64,000 nt of DNA from Hirudinaria manillensis (lineage: Eukaryota > Annelida > Clitellata > Hirudinida > Hirudinidae): contig CM067537.1 in assembly GCA_034509925.1 (NCBI GenBank), forward strand, positions 1,827,001-1,891,000, written 5' to 3'. Of this stretch, positions 33,995 to 47,064 are shown piece by piece. Position numbers and translations under genes: made by a program. The notes beneath the pieces are model-generated. The model was given only the letters and a program-made list of their open reading frames with translations, had not been told where the DNA came from and did no database searches. How positions within the stretch are numbered: the first letter of the stretch is position 1; the number at the start of each line of letters is the position of its first letter.

Positions 33995-36860
33995 GTTGAT
34001 TTCTTCTCGTCGAAAAGAGATTTTGCACTCAATAAGTTGGGGTTTTCTTTTTTTATATAAATATTGTTTTGCAAATATTTTGTTTTTTCTTATTTTGCAG
34101 ATTTGCAACGAACCGACTGGTAATAAATAAATAAATAAATAATTAAATACGTTACGTCAAAAGAGCAATCCTAAAATCTTCAAAAAGAAATCTAGAAATA
34201 TGCTAGAGAATATGCAACTCAAGGTGGCCCGTTCAGAGACTTACTATTCTCAATGGTCTTCGAAACTCTTCTGTGCTTTTATAACCAACGCTTCAGGTTC
34301 GTCCGTTGCTATCTTTCCCCAGAAAGCAAGTGTCATTCATAGTTCGTGTCTTTGACTGATTCACGTGTAACACCTGTATTAGTTCCGTTTTAGAAATATA
34401 CCCTACCTGGCAATAATTCATGGTCTTTTGGTTAGTTCGTGTTAACTTGTTAATTAGTAAACCTTGTTAACGTTTTATAATTCTTTTATAACTCTTCAAC
34501 GAATCAATTCGATATGTTTGATAAAGTTTGATTTACCGGGAGAAAATTCTATTATCCCTTGTAATCATTTAAAAATGAAGGTAATTAAGATTTGTGAAAT
34601 TATTTAACAATTGCTTAAAATGTTTGTATTTTAATACAAAAACAGTGTTGTATCGTTCATAGTTTTGTTTCCTGATGAAGAGAGAGTTGCATCGTTTGGC
34701 ACATCAGTTATGCATGCATAAAATCTTGAGTGCATCCAACTCCATACTTGATTGCCTTGCTTTTAATTACACGAACAACACAGGAACAGGTGGGAAAAGT
34801 GCCAACAGATTTTTTTTAGGAAGAGTTTGCTTCAAATTCTGAAATCTTGAAGATTCAGAGGCATTCTAAGTGAAATTATGCTTAGGTTGGAATAGAAAAA
34901 TTAAATTGAATTTATATATCCTGGTTTCACTTTCAGTTTTGTTACGTCTGCTATAATAATAATCTCGCACAATATTATGACGTTATAATAAAGAGGAGTG
35001 TGTTATAATATTGTGCATTTATTTTTGAATAATTAGATTTATATTCATTTACGTTTTTAATATCAGTTTATTCATCGTATGCGATCCCAATTAAAGTGAC
35101 TAATAGTACCTGTTCACAAAAGACTTCGCACGACATAAGCATGAATAAACCGCATTTGGATACCGCGCCCCTTTTGTTGTTGTTGTTCTTATTTTTGATG
35201 AAGTTGTTGTTATTGTAGAACGACCTCAAATCGACGCATTTTCGCAGAACTTTAATAACTCGTGGTGGCGTCTCATTTCCTTTCTCGTCACTTTTTCCAG
35301 AATCGGATTTGAATCATCGAGGTTTGAACCAGGACATTACAAGTGTTACATTAGTAGTCGTTCATTGGCAACCACCTCTCCGTGACTAATGATTAGGACG
35401 GATACACGTTGAGTTGGATCGAATTCTCAAGAAGGGACAAAATCAACAAAAGAACACGAAATATTCCAGAATTTGGAGCTTATGTTTTCCAACATCTCAT
35501 CTAAGTTGCAACTCCTCAGGGCAATAAATCTTTTATTTCAGCCCTTTCCACTCACCCCGTGGAACAAATGTTTTGCTTCCCGCCCGTATACCCTAATATC
35601 ATGGCAAGAACCACGGGACGAAGGAGAGAGGGTCCCTTCACACATTTTTTTCTCTTCGATTTCATAACACTTCGGCCAGGTTGAGTTGGTTCGATTCGAT
35701 AAATCCATTTCGAAACAAGCCCTTAATGAGTGAGTACTTGAAATGAACAAGTGTGTCATTGTTTCAGAACTTGCTCAACAACCCACAGGCAGACGAAAAA
35801 CTTTGTTCCCGCCTTCGACATTTGACGGTTTCACTGACAGTTTCGTGTTAGCAGATTGCCTTGAGTCATGGTGATGCATAACAAAATATAATAATAATAA
35901 TAGTAATAATAATAATAGTAATAATAATAATGTATTGATAAATTAGCATAATTCTGTAACAATAAAAATATGATAGTAATATTGTAAATAATAATAATAA
36001 TAATAATAATATTTATTATAATTCTGGTCAACAGTATTAATAATGTGAACTTGAGATCATTAAAACAGCCGATGAAATGAATAGATTTATATTCACTCAT
36101 TCGATCATCTTTAACAACATTTAATTTTTTTTTTTTATTATTTCGCAGAGCGGATGAATTGACAGAACTCGTTTCTATTGAAGAAGACTTAAACATTTCC
36201 CAGATTTGAATGCACTCGAATTTAGCCCGAGCAGCGAGGTCTGAATAAGACCCTGTTTAAGGCCTCCCAGAAAGTATCAGAGGCTCCCAAGACGAGGTTA
36301 CGTGGACCAAAGGTTAGAGAACCCTCTTGGTCAAATCCAGAAGCATAGCTATATGGGTTAAGGAATCATGTCATGTTTTTGGAGAAGGAGTTTGGACAAA
36401 GTTTGGAAAAATCTTGGACTAACTTTAAATTGGCCAACTTGGATTTAGCTCGGGCTATGAACTCTGGTTTTTAATCAGTTTCGAAAATTCTCAGATATCG
36501 AGGAGATAAATTGCAGGATGAGTAATCAAGCGCTTACGAGGGATCCTGTGAGAAAATTCACAATTGTTGTTTTTGTTTGTTGTTGTTGTCGTTGTCAATG
36601 GACATACACGATGCTGTTTTTGGGCAGAGCTTGAGTTTTTGTGCTTTGAGTTTCGTTGTGTTTTCAATACGAATGAGTCAGAGTTCAATTGCTGGGTTAT
36701 AAATTAAGCAATATTAATAATAAACAAATCAATCATTCTTGAGAAAGCTGATCCATTGTTGCCAATTCATAATTTCCAGTTAACAAGAAAAAAAAATTAC
36801 ATTGCATAAAATGGCTCACGAATCTCTGGGAACACTGATAATGCTTAAGATTCAGCACAC

Positions 36861-36907
<47 letters not shown>

Positions 36908-38182
36908 TAGTAATATAATGATATCAATAATTATATTTTATATTTATTATAAATATATATTATTATTGTTATTTATTAATAATAACAGGTTATGTCGTTG
37001 CAGTGCATAATTAACAAATTAATAATAATAATAACAAGTTATTATTATAGTTGAAAGTGCTTAAAATGATTAATAAATATTAATAAACAGATTATTAACA
37101 TTTAAACGACATTTCACTTATAAGGTCAGTGACGTCAATGACACATAAAATAGTAGCCTGAACGAAATAAGTTAAAAGCCTATTATGACATAATATTCAT
37201 TTGGAGATTCTCTGGCCAAGGACACTTCCTAAAAAGGACTCAACTTTCTACTTTCTGTCCAAATAAATATAATTATCCAACAAAAGATTACAAAAGATTT
37301 TGCAATACCTGCACGAACTCCTAACAAGCCCTTCCTTGAATCTTATGGAATGTACACAAAAAGTTTGTACAGAAAGGAAGTCAACTTCGTCGAGTTGTGG
37401 TTTCAAAGTCACGATTTGTTGAAAGGTCGAACGATTAATCAGTAAGCGAATCAGTGTAGGTTCAATTCCCAGTTATGGAAGTTTTGGAAATTATAACATC
37501 ATAATACAAGAAAAAAAGAAATAATAAATAATAAATAAAAATAATAAATCATAGGTAAAATAAAGTCTGTCATACCATAATTTATTATCTTTATGCAATT
37601 TTGGCAAAGTGGCAAGCAATACTTTTAATACTTTAACCGATATTAAAGTAATTAAATGCCTCGAAAATAATAATGAATTAATAATAATAATAATCATGCT
37701 ATCATCTTCATCATAATTATAATTATAGTGCAATATTGCTGTTTTAAAATATTAAATTGATCTATATATTGTAGCCATGATTGATTGCTATCGATTTATT
37801 AGTATTTTTGAAAATCAAACGATGATGATGAATTATATAAATTAATACAGGTTCAGTGGTATAGTATAATCTGCCTATAGGGGTGACTAGATTTTTCTCA
37901 AAAGAGTCAGTCATGGATACAAACAAGATACTAATTAATACAAAATTGATACAATATCTTTTCTGCTTGTTTATTTCCCCTCCAAAAACCCCATCACGAT
38001 CTTCACATTCTCACTCTCGTTTCAACCCGCTGACTTGATTTTTGACGCCAAGATCACGTGATGTTTTGTTGACGTGAGCGTCATTTTTGACTTTCTTTCT
38101 TTCCTTTGGTTCTTGTACGTTTCAAAAGTGAATCTAGTTTCGAACGAATAATAATAATAATAATAACAACAACAACAACAAC

Positions 38183-38243
<61 letters not shown>

Positions 38244-39159
38244 TTGATTTGAATGGACTATGTCCAGGTGGACTTCAAGGTCACTGAGAAGAGTAGGGGT
38301 GACTTTCCCTGAGGAGAAAGGTCTTCAGGGAGGTATGGAAGCCGACTGGATCGTTACTTTGTTACTGAGGGATCCATCTTGTTCCATGTCCCTGGGCCGA
38401 CGATGCGATGGACCTTGTGAGCACGTGACATGCTATGAAAAAGTATGTGGGTGGGCTAGCTCACATGTATCAATATTTGTTGGATGATAGCCAGTTATTA
38501 TAATATATATAGAGAGATATTATTATTATATAATATATTATATATTTTATTTAATAATATTTACATTGCTGTTATATATTATTATTATTATTATTAATTA
38601 TTATATTTTATTTTGTATAGTTATTATTATTCGTTATTAAAATGTCCATAAAATAGTTTCACACAACATTTAATTTTAACTTAGTTACTAGATTAGTAAT
38701 AATTATAATATTATTATAATTATATTTCTAAGTATTGTTATTTCTCATTTGTGATTAGTGATTAACTACGAACGAAATAACTAGTATTTATGACCAAAAA
38801 AATTTAATTACAAAGTAATTCCTTCAATCACTCTGAAGGCAGCACTCACATCAGAAAAGAAGTGCAATATATCATCGTGAACAATCAAAACACGTCACCA
38901 AACCAGCAGCCAACCAAAGCAACGACAACAGCAACAACAATAACGACGACAACTATAAGAACAACAACAATAATAATAATGACAACAACAGCAACAATAA
39001 GAACAACAACAACACCAACTGAAAGTCATAAAACATTTTCTCAATGATCGCCTTCAATACTTCACTTCAATAGGATACTCAGAATAGGGGGAAGTGACGC
39101 AAGCAATGCACCCATTCGACCTTGACAGCCCCTTCAACCTACCCCCTCCCTCCTATGAT

Positions 39160-39215
39160 CAAGGACGCTGCCTGTCCCCACCCAAAGGCCATGGGTTCGA
39201 ACCTCAGCTTTGGAA
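39160..39215 (+). other. tRNA-like B-box (possible SINE head fragment)
   Basis: GGGTTCGAACCTC (39192-39204) matches the RNA polymerase III B-box/T-loop consensus. No A-box, acceptor stem or cloverleaf could be drawn, so a functional tRNA is unlikely. A degraded tRNA-derived SINE is possible. Confidence 0.2.
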
Positions 39216-40298
39216 AGTTGGTCTCAGGTTCATTCAACTCGCAGAATGATAATGATTTCGCTTATTGTCTGATTGAGCGTGTTTTAACTCGACCGTCTCA
39301 TCCAAGGTCAGACTTGATTGATACGCGTCATGGAATTTGTGAATCTCGTTTAGGTAGAACCGAAAGTGGTCTGAACTTTCGTACCACGTAGTGATATGAT
39401 GTTGTCGTTGTTGTTGTATGTTGTAGTTGTTGTTGTTGTATGATGTTGTTGTTGCTAATGACGCATACCATTTTCGTTGTTCTTCTTGTCGTCTTCTTCC
39501 TGTTCTTCGTTGTCGCTGGTGTTGTTGATGTTGTTGTGTTCAGCTCTCCAACGACAGCAACTCAAATCTGATTTCAAAATTTCAGTTTAATATTTTCGTA
39601 GTGAATTGTCAGACCTATTATTTAAAGTTAAATTTTATTTCATAAAATTATTAAATTAATTTAAATTGATAAGATGATTAAATAAATGATTAAATAATAT
39701 GTAAATATATTAATACTTCAATTGTACAGAATATTTACTGAAAGTTAACACCCGATACTTCGATTAGCTGTGGTCCAGTGCACTTCATAACGTAAACATT
39801 CCTTGTTTATACGTATCCAAGGAAACGCAAGAGAAATAATATTAATAATAATACTGATAATAATAATAATAATTATAATAATAATAATAGTAAGGATAAT
39901 AATAACAACAATTATAATCTCCATAGGGATTTAAAATCTTTTTATGGATTAAAAACACTGTTAAGTTCGTGAAAATCTTTTATCGGATTAATTGCATTAA
40001 TCCCGATTAAAAATGTTTTTTTTTTGTTTTTATTACGTTAAAAATCGTATTCTAAACAAGTTTCATAATGTTTATTTAATGGTTTAATTTAAAAATTCAT
40101 TAAAATAAAAAAACACCACCTGTTTCATGTCTGGATGGCCTTGAGATGATCACGTGACGTAAGGTAAACAAATGGCGGAATTCCATTTCGTAGCTGGATC
40201 TCGTCTGGCTTTTCAAATGCTATGAAGAAATGATAATAATAATGGTAATAATAATAATAACAGCAATAATAATAATAACAATAATAATAATAATAACA

Positions 40299-40331
<33 letters not shown>

Positions 40332-40965
40332 TTAGAGGTAATCGAATCATTGAGCATTAAAAATAATATCGCCTGACGTGACTCGACAAATAAAATGGTT
40401 TATTAAAATAATACTTTAATTGTAATTATATTAAATGATATTAACTAAATTATATTAATTAAATTATATTTACATTTATAAATTAATTGTAAATAGTTTC
40501 GATTTCGCAATCAATTTTTCATTTCGCTCTCTCGATGATGTTCAAAATTTGTTTACAAATAGAGGATTTATGAATTTCTGTTATTAAATGATGGAAAATG
40601 GTTTATTACAAGGTTTATATTACATAGGCTCTAGCTTCCATTAAACCAATTTATAAATTAAGTTTTTAAATTGTCTTTTGTAAGTGTAATTACGTTAAGT
40701 GAAATTAAATTCAGTTAGGTATCATAAAAGTATTAATATACATAATATATTGTAATAATAAATAATCAATTATTGTAATTATACTACAATTAGGGTATTC
40801 TGCAAATATTATCATTCTCTTCCTACTCTGACGAACTCTCTAGTCCCATGACTTCTGCTCGTCAACTTTTTTAAAACTTCTTGTCACTTTTAAGCACTGA
40901 AAGTTGAAAATGAGACATTGTTCATCACAAAAGCCTCTTAAAACAGTCGCAGATTGAAGGATCGA

Positions 40966-41091
40966 AGAAGAAGAAGAAGAAGAAGAAGAAGAAGAAGAAG
41001 AAGAAGAAGAAGAAGAAGAAGAAGAAGAAGAAGAAGAAGAAGAAGAAGAAGAAGAAGAAGAAGAAGAAGAAGAAGAAGAAGAAGAAGAAGG
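40966..41091. repeat. (GAA)n array, about 42 copies
   Basis: Uninterrupted AAG/GAA repeat of about 125 bp, a polypurine tract on the plus strand capable of triplex (H-DNA) formation. The poly-Arg and poly-Ser frames over it are artefacts. Confidence 0.97.
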
Positions 41092-41515
41092 CTTTTCAAA
41101 GGAGTTGAAAACTTGATTCATTCGACAGTTTGGTTCATTTGGTACTTTAAAAATAAAACTGTAAATAGAATCGTAAAACACAAATCGAAAATAAATTCAG
41201 ACATAAATAGATTTTTCTTCTTGTTGTTGTTGTTTTTTGGAATTTTATAGTTGAATGTAGTAAGCAAATGTTGTTGTTGTTGTTAACTTTTTATTAGAAA
41301 GTACTAAGCAAATCCCGCTGTTCAATGACAACGACCTCTAGCTGTTTTGGTCTACAAACTCATCTGGAGAGTAGGGTCTTAAGGGTGATGAACACGTGAC
41401 GTACCTGTTGTCATGGTGATACCGATTACAAGAATCTTTTAAAATGACTGGAATAATAACAATGAATAATAATAATAACCTGTCGATATATATATAAAGT
41501 CTAAGTGATATTTAT

Positions 41516-41518
41516 TAC

Positions 41519-41578
<60 letters not shown>
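41516..41578. repeat. (ATT)n microsatellite
   Basis: Pure ATT repeat of about 60 bp in the desert. Confidence 0.95.
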
Positions 41579-43366
41579 CATTATTTAAAACTTTCAAGAA
41601 ATCACGAAATATTTATTATAATACATTAATTTATGTTATACTATTTATATTTATTTTATATATTTATTATATTATTTGTTTTGAAGCTATCTTTTTTTAT
41701 AAATGAATAATAACTATCAATTCTTATTTCAGATTTTATTAAATTTAACCAATAAATCCATCCAAGTTGTTAGTATATAAAGTAGTGTGGTTTGTCTCAT
41801 GGTTTGTCTTCCATAACTATCAATTCCATGTTGATTCCAGTTCTTTCTGAACAACAATTATTATTATTAATATTTTTTTTTATAAATTTCTTAATAATTC
41901 GACAACATTTTGGATTATGATGCCTGGGAGTAATGGCTAAACACATCGTCGGTATTATTTGGCTTTGACGCTTACGGGTTGCTGGTGTTGTTTGCAATTG
42001 TTCTTTGCAAACAAGTTTGGGTTTCATTACTGAGCTAGAAACATACAAATATTAGTCTGAAATTATTTGAGGCTATAAAAACACGCATTCTTTTGTTGTG
42101 GAGAAGGAATGGCTTTGAAGGAGTCGCTGTGATTGCTTGGAAGGTGGATGATGGTGGTGTGACGATTGCACCACTGCCCCATAAGAGGTTGAAGTCCATT
42201 GGCATTTTCAAAAACCATCGAGAACAATTTGATTGCGTTAACCGTATTGGATTACAAATTGATTTAATTTGAATTTTTGATTTTATAATGAGAAATAAAG
42301 AATTTCGGCGCAAATATTCTTAAATCAACATAAATGTACCTCTGGTAATACTTTTGTCTAAAGTTAATTCTAAGTCGTTTAACAATTTTTTTTAAAAGAC
42401 CAGATCGACCAGGGTGACCTGGTCAACGATTCTGACCCTTTTCCATCTTTGCAAGCAACAAATATCAGCGGTAATCATAACGTATTCTAATTAATAAACT
42501 ACGCTTTTAATACGCTTTTACTTATTTATGCTTTGCATAAATTTTAGCAAAATTGATATCTTTAAAATCACTTGAGAGTATTTCAATTCGGATTTGTGTT
42601 TTATTTCATGGTATGTCTTCGTTAACAAAATGTACGTTGCTCGACAAATTAACAATGAAAAAAATCTGAAGATCTTCTTACTGTGTGAATCCGTACCTTC
42701 AAGTCATCAATAAAATCAATCAAACAACTGTTATTAACCTCATTTCAACATTTATTCTCAATTTTTGTGACAAGTTGTGACAACAGACCAACAGATTAAT
42801 AACTCAGACGTGCTGATATCGTGTCTCAAAAATCTTCTTCTATGTACATTAAGTTGCAGATCATATTTTATCTTTAAAGCCAATTAACACAATATTTGCT
42901 TATCGTCTTTTTTCGAATTTTTAAAAATTTCTAACATTATATTACGGCACATTTTTAGCCATCCTCATTGTAATCATTGGATGGATATGGTAATGACGAT
43001 GACGATGCCACGACGACGATGATTATGATTATAATTATGATTATCAAAACAGGAGGATAACCAAAAAAAAAAACTGGAACATTGGCAAACTAAAAGTATC
43101 ACGTTTATTTGCATGTTTATTGAATTTAATATCGTTTTTAATTAAACAATCAAATTTAATGATTTTATTTTTGCATTCCAAATTAATTATTGGCCTTCGA
43201 AATGGCTATAAATGGAACAACTCTGGGATAGACTCAGCTTGTTATTGTTGGACTTAAATTAATATTTAATTAATAAATTAATACAAATTATTACCTAATT
43301 AAGTAATTAAAACAAATTAATACTTAATTAATTAATTAAAATTGAGTATTTAATTAATCTTCAATC

Positions 43367-43843
43367 ATGAAGTATTTTCTGATTGCTCTGTTTTGCGTTG
43401 CATCCTTTACGATCTCAGCTTCTGAGGAAGAAAAAGGTTAAAAGAAAACTTATATTTTCAGAGACTCAAATTAATGAAATTATCTGGATTCAATTTAAAT
43501 TTAATATCTTAATTAATATTTATTAATTTTAATATTTTACGACTCAGTAAAGATTTCTTGAGTTCCAATACTTTGGATGATTGCAAGAAGAGGTGCGAAG
43601 ATAAATATCCTTGTTCAGTGGTTTTCCAAAACACAGAAAACGATGAATGCTTCTATAACATCGTCGATATGAAATCTATACCAGACAGCCATTTTTTCCA
43701 AGATGATAAATTCAACGAATATCATTGGAATTATTATTTTGATAATTGTACGACAAACGGTTAGAATGCATTAAGAAGTCATATTACTATTATTATTATT
43801 ATTATTATTATTATTAGCAGTGCCCAGCAAGGAGATCTTCTGA
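43367..43843 (+). CDS. Small secreted PAN/apple-like protein, copy 1 (shortened domain)
   Basis: Exon 1 (43367-43436) encodes the signal peptide MKYFLIALFCVASFTISAS and EEEK. Exon 2 (43553-43759) encodes a Cys-patterned domain (DDCKKRCEDKYPCSVVF, NDECFYNIVD). A third exon (43818-43843, AVPSKEIF then stop) is tentative. Compared with copies at 49.6 and 53.1 kb, the first about 13 residues of the domain (CWSFYANRKYTEF) are missing, so one Cys and the Trp are absent. Splice phases (1,1) match the siblings. Function unknown. The Cys spacing C-x3-C-x5-C-x10-C resembles PAN/apple domains, which bind proteins or glycans, but this is weak similarity by eye. Confidence 0.6.
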
Positions 43844-45539
43844 ATATTATTACTATTATTATTGTTATATTCAAGTAATTATTTTAAATTTCACGTTTCA
43901 TTGTTTATTATAATATTAATAATTTCCAACATCAGAACAGAAAAGGAGACGTTAAAACAAGCTTCAGAGTCGGATCTGCTGGCACCCCATTGAAAATTAT
44001 TGATAATTTACAATTACAATTAATTAAATTAATAAATTAATTGAATTAATAAATTAATAAATAATTAATAAACATTTTATAAATTATTCTTTAACGAATT
44101 AAACGTTTCCATTTGACAATAAAATGCTTTCATAAATATATATTTGTATATTTATATATTTGTTTGTTTAAAATCATTCAACAAAATAAGCAAATAGCGT
44201 TCGGTTTTGTTTTGCATGAGCTTTAATAACAAAAGAGACAATTTCTTGAGTTTTTCTGTGATTTAGATTGAAAGAAAAGGTAAAGATGGAAAGACCTTGT
44301 TTGAGCCCTAACCCTACCCCGAGGTTGCTAGGAAGGTGAACGTTGGTTCGTAATGCATTACGAACATTACGAACATTACGAACCAGTTATACTTCAAGAC
44401 AACCGGGAAAAATTGGCAAAGTGTTGTAAAATATTAAGGAGTGCATTTAAAGAAAACATTTTTTGGGTTTATTAAATTGGACATCGAATAATATGTCTCC
44501 AATAATAACTTCAAAGAGCATGCAGTCAGATACTGTTGGTAAGGATACATGAGATTAACTGTTTATTTCATTTAATAAAATTTTAAACCTTTGAATATAA
44601 TCTCTTTCATTAATACATTTATTTATTTATTTTTATATTTATTTTATATTTATTTATTTATAACTTCATCCATCGTTAGAAGAATCAAGTCATCCCAAAA
44701 TTGAAATGTAAAAATTTGAAGCTTCAACAATTCCTCGGTCTCAAGAAATCCTGCCTCAAATGGAACGTTATTTAAAGAATTAACTTTTATTTAAACTTTA
44801 TTAGTTTATTAAAGGTTTGCTAATGACTGATTACTAAAGTTTATAATTGATTACTAAGATTTCTAATTGGTTACCAAAGTTTCTAAATTGTTCGCTAATA
44901 AATTTAGGATTTTGACTTGACATATTTTATAATAAACTATTTTCTGGCTTGAAAGACAACTTCAATTCTTCAATAAGATGCAACGAAGAGCTAAATAAAC
45001 TTTGAATTTATGTAAATCATCTATCATGTAAAAAGTTGCTTTGTGCTTTTTTTTTCGAAAATCCTGCCATCTTGCCATGGATATGAAAAAGGGAAACATT
45101 TAAATTTGTATTTCATTTCTTTATTAAAAATAAATATCCTATGACCGATGCCTAAATTTTACTTTTCTTAGCCAATTCGATCTACATGAAGTTAAACCAT
45201 TCAATGTAGCCATCACGTTTGGCTATGAGTTTGTTACTGGATAAGTTACAGGCACACTTCCAGTAACGAAAATAAAGCCAAACTCGAAAGACAAACACCA
45301 TCTTTATTTACCCTGATAGGACTACTGGTGGGAGAAATAGGTCAACTACTGGTTTTTGCAGGACTTCAGTGATTTTAGATTCAGGTGCAATAGTTCGTTA
45401 TCTTATTACTGATATGTTTGTAATGTTTTATAAGCATTTAAAGTTTTTATTTTAATAAAGTTTAAGGCTTCTGGAGGCTCGATATAACTACTATATTTTT
45501 AAATTGTTGAGCGATACAAATTTTAATAAAAAATATATT
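43844..45539. other. Non-coding stretch between PAN-like copy 1 and the inverted-repeat block
   Basis: AT-rich, with no recognisable exon apart from the palindrome at 44346. Confidence 0.5.
44346..44365. repeat. Perfect 20-bp palindrome
   Basis: GTTCGTAATGCATTACGAAC equals its own reverse complement and is followed by two further ATTACGAAC direct repeats (to 44383). Confidence 0.95.
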
Positions 45540-45839
45540 AAAAATTAAACATTTGAATTGTGACGTTTCACATAATTATGGGAAATTATGAAGTTTCGTC
45601 AGGGTTTCCGTACGAAATGTAATTTGTGATTTTTTGTGGTTGTACAATTTCTTTATATTATTTATATTTTTGGAGTTATTTATCTTGGCATAATTATCGT
45701 AAGTGGAGTTACCAAACCAGTTTATTTTCAAACAATATAAATTAAAATGCATCAATTAGCAGCAAAATGGTGAAATATTTTATTTTACGAAGATAAAAGT
45801 CCGCAGGAAAGGTATTTAATCCAATTGTGTCTCATAATT

Positions 45840-46066
45840 TTATTCCTCCCCAGCATTGTTCGGATTAGCAGACGCATTATTTTCATCTGATAAAGAAAAT
45901 TATTACAGATAATGAATAATTGGATTTAGAAACGTTTATGAAATCTCAATCAGTCTCACCGATAACAGGACAGATTTGAAAAAGTTGCAACTCAAAGTTT
46001 CCATCTTTTATAAATTTGTTTTCGTCCAACTTTTCAGCACCGATGATATTATAGTAACATTCAATT
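45840..46066 (-). pseudogene. PAN-like family relic, minus strand (3' half)
   Basis: Minus strand encodes ECYYNIIGAEKLDENKFIKD, a GT donor, and an acidic last exon DENNASANPNNAGEE then stop. The sequence upstream of the ECYYN segment is unrelated, so the signal exon and the first half of the domain are absent. Confidence 0.7.
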
Positions 46067-46160
46067 TATTTTCAAACATTATAATTTAAAATGCATGATC
46101 AATTAGCAATAAGGTCATGAAATCTAATATTTTTAGTGTAGAAAATCCGTGGGAAAGGTA

Positions 46161-46415
46161 TTAATCTAATTGTTGATCATAATTTTCTCCATCTTCTTCT
46201 TCGTCAACATTATTCGTCTTCACATTCACCATTTCCTCATCTGATGCAGAAAAGTAATCCGCATTATGAATAATTAAATTTGAAACATTTTAAAAATATA
46301 ATCACCTTTAATCGGACAATCCATCAAAGAAACTTTGAAGTTTTCATCTTGGACATATTTATCTTGTATCAACTCTTCAGCATCGACGATATCTGGAGTA
46401 ACATTTTCCGATCAG
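46161..46415 (-). pseudogene. PAN-like family relic, minus strand (second copy)
   Basis: Minus strand encodes DAEELIQDKYVQDENFKVSL and DCPIKG, then after an intron an acidic C-terminus DEEMVNVKTNNVDEEEDG and stop. A one-base difference at the TGTTACT... segment shifts the frame relative to the intact siblings, and the 5' half is not recognisable. Confidence 0.65.
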
Positions 46416-47064
46416 ACATGGAGCCAAAAATGTATATCCACAGATTAAATACGACCTCCACACCATGAGACCAAATATATTTCATTGGTAGCCAAATAAA
46501 ATGCTCCGTCTTAGAATATCAAATTAAATAACCTGGAAAATATTTTTGTCTCAGACTTTATCAGTAACTTATAAAAATCTAGCCGATAATTTATTATGAT
46601 TAATTGCTGGAGATAATGAAATGTTTTATTATTGATGACTTAACCATCGAAGGGATATCGTCGCATTTCTTGAACCTGTTCAAAAAGTACCACATTTTAT
46701 CGATGATAAACGACATAAAATTACCTGTAATTTACGGGCATTTTTAAGAATAGAAAAGAATTTAAAATCTATATAAATAAAAATGCAATGACCAATTGCT
46801 TTAATTTTAATTTCATTCGAATTAAGTGAATTCAAAGCAATTAATTTGATTTATAATTAAATTGCTTGAATTTAATAAGTAAAACATTGTAAATAACTTG
46901 GTTGAGTCGCTAGTTAGTTAGTTGCCTAGAAGATCGATGGTAACTGTTATTAACATGCCCGTAAAATATTTGTAAGATAAAGTCCTGAAATGGGACACAC
47001 TTCTGGAACCAGACCAAATTCAATCTTATGGATGGACTCTGATGAAACATACGAATAAATCAAG

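Larger units (their letters stand above)
33995..43366. other. Gene desert of about 9.4 kb with microsatellites
   Basis: I see no exon with family resemblance on either strand. It holds AAT repeats (35888-36012, 36862-36905, 38148-38242, 40219-40331), CAA/ACA tracts (38880-39020), a long GAA array (40966-41091), an ATT array (41516-41578) and scattered CACGTGA motifs. Short open frames (for example 35538-35759, 38260-38487, 39122-39391, 42035-42313) show no convincing protein features. Confidence 0.6.
45540..46600 (-). repeat. Left arm of a large imperfect inverted repeat
   Basis: Reverse-complement similarity to 47065-48420. For example, GAGTTACCAAACCAGTTTATT near 45707 pairs with AATTGGTTTGGTAACTC near 48163, and the reverse complement of 46475-46600 matches 47065-47190 (TTGATAAAGTCTGAGA, CTACCAATGAAATAT). 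The arm contains two tandem minus-strand PAN-family relics, duplicated with an offset of about 345 bp. Confidence 0.75.

Noticed and set aside
35473..35759. Open frames on both strands in a less AT-rich patch
   Set aside because: No recognisable motif and no plausible exon structure on either strand.
37850..37925. tRNA-Gly-like string GGTTCAGTGGTATAGTAT
   Set aside because: Resembles a D-arm/A-box, but there is no T-loop, anticodon stem or acceptor stem that pairs.
38260..38487. 75-residue frame with several Cys
   Set aside because: No signal peptide, no family resemblance and no splice-compatible neighbours.
39193..39204. tRNA gene suggested by GGTTCGAACCTC
   Set aside because: B-box only; no cloverleaf or A-box, so listed at most as a SINE remnant.
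40840..41250. Poly-Arg (+) and poly-Ser (-) frames
   Set aside because: Translation of the (GAA)n array; no splice or protein features around it.
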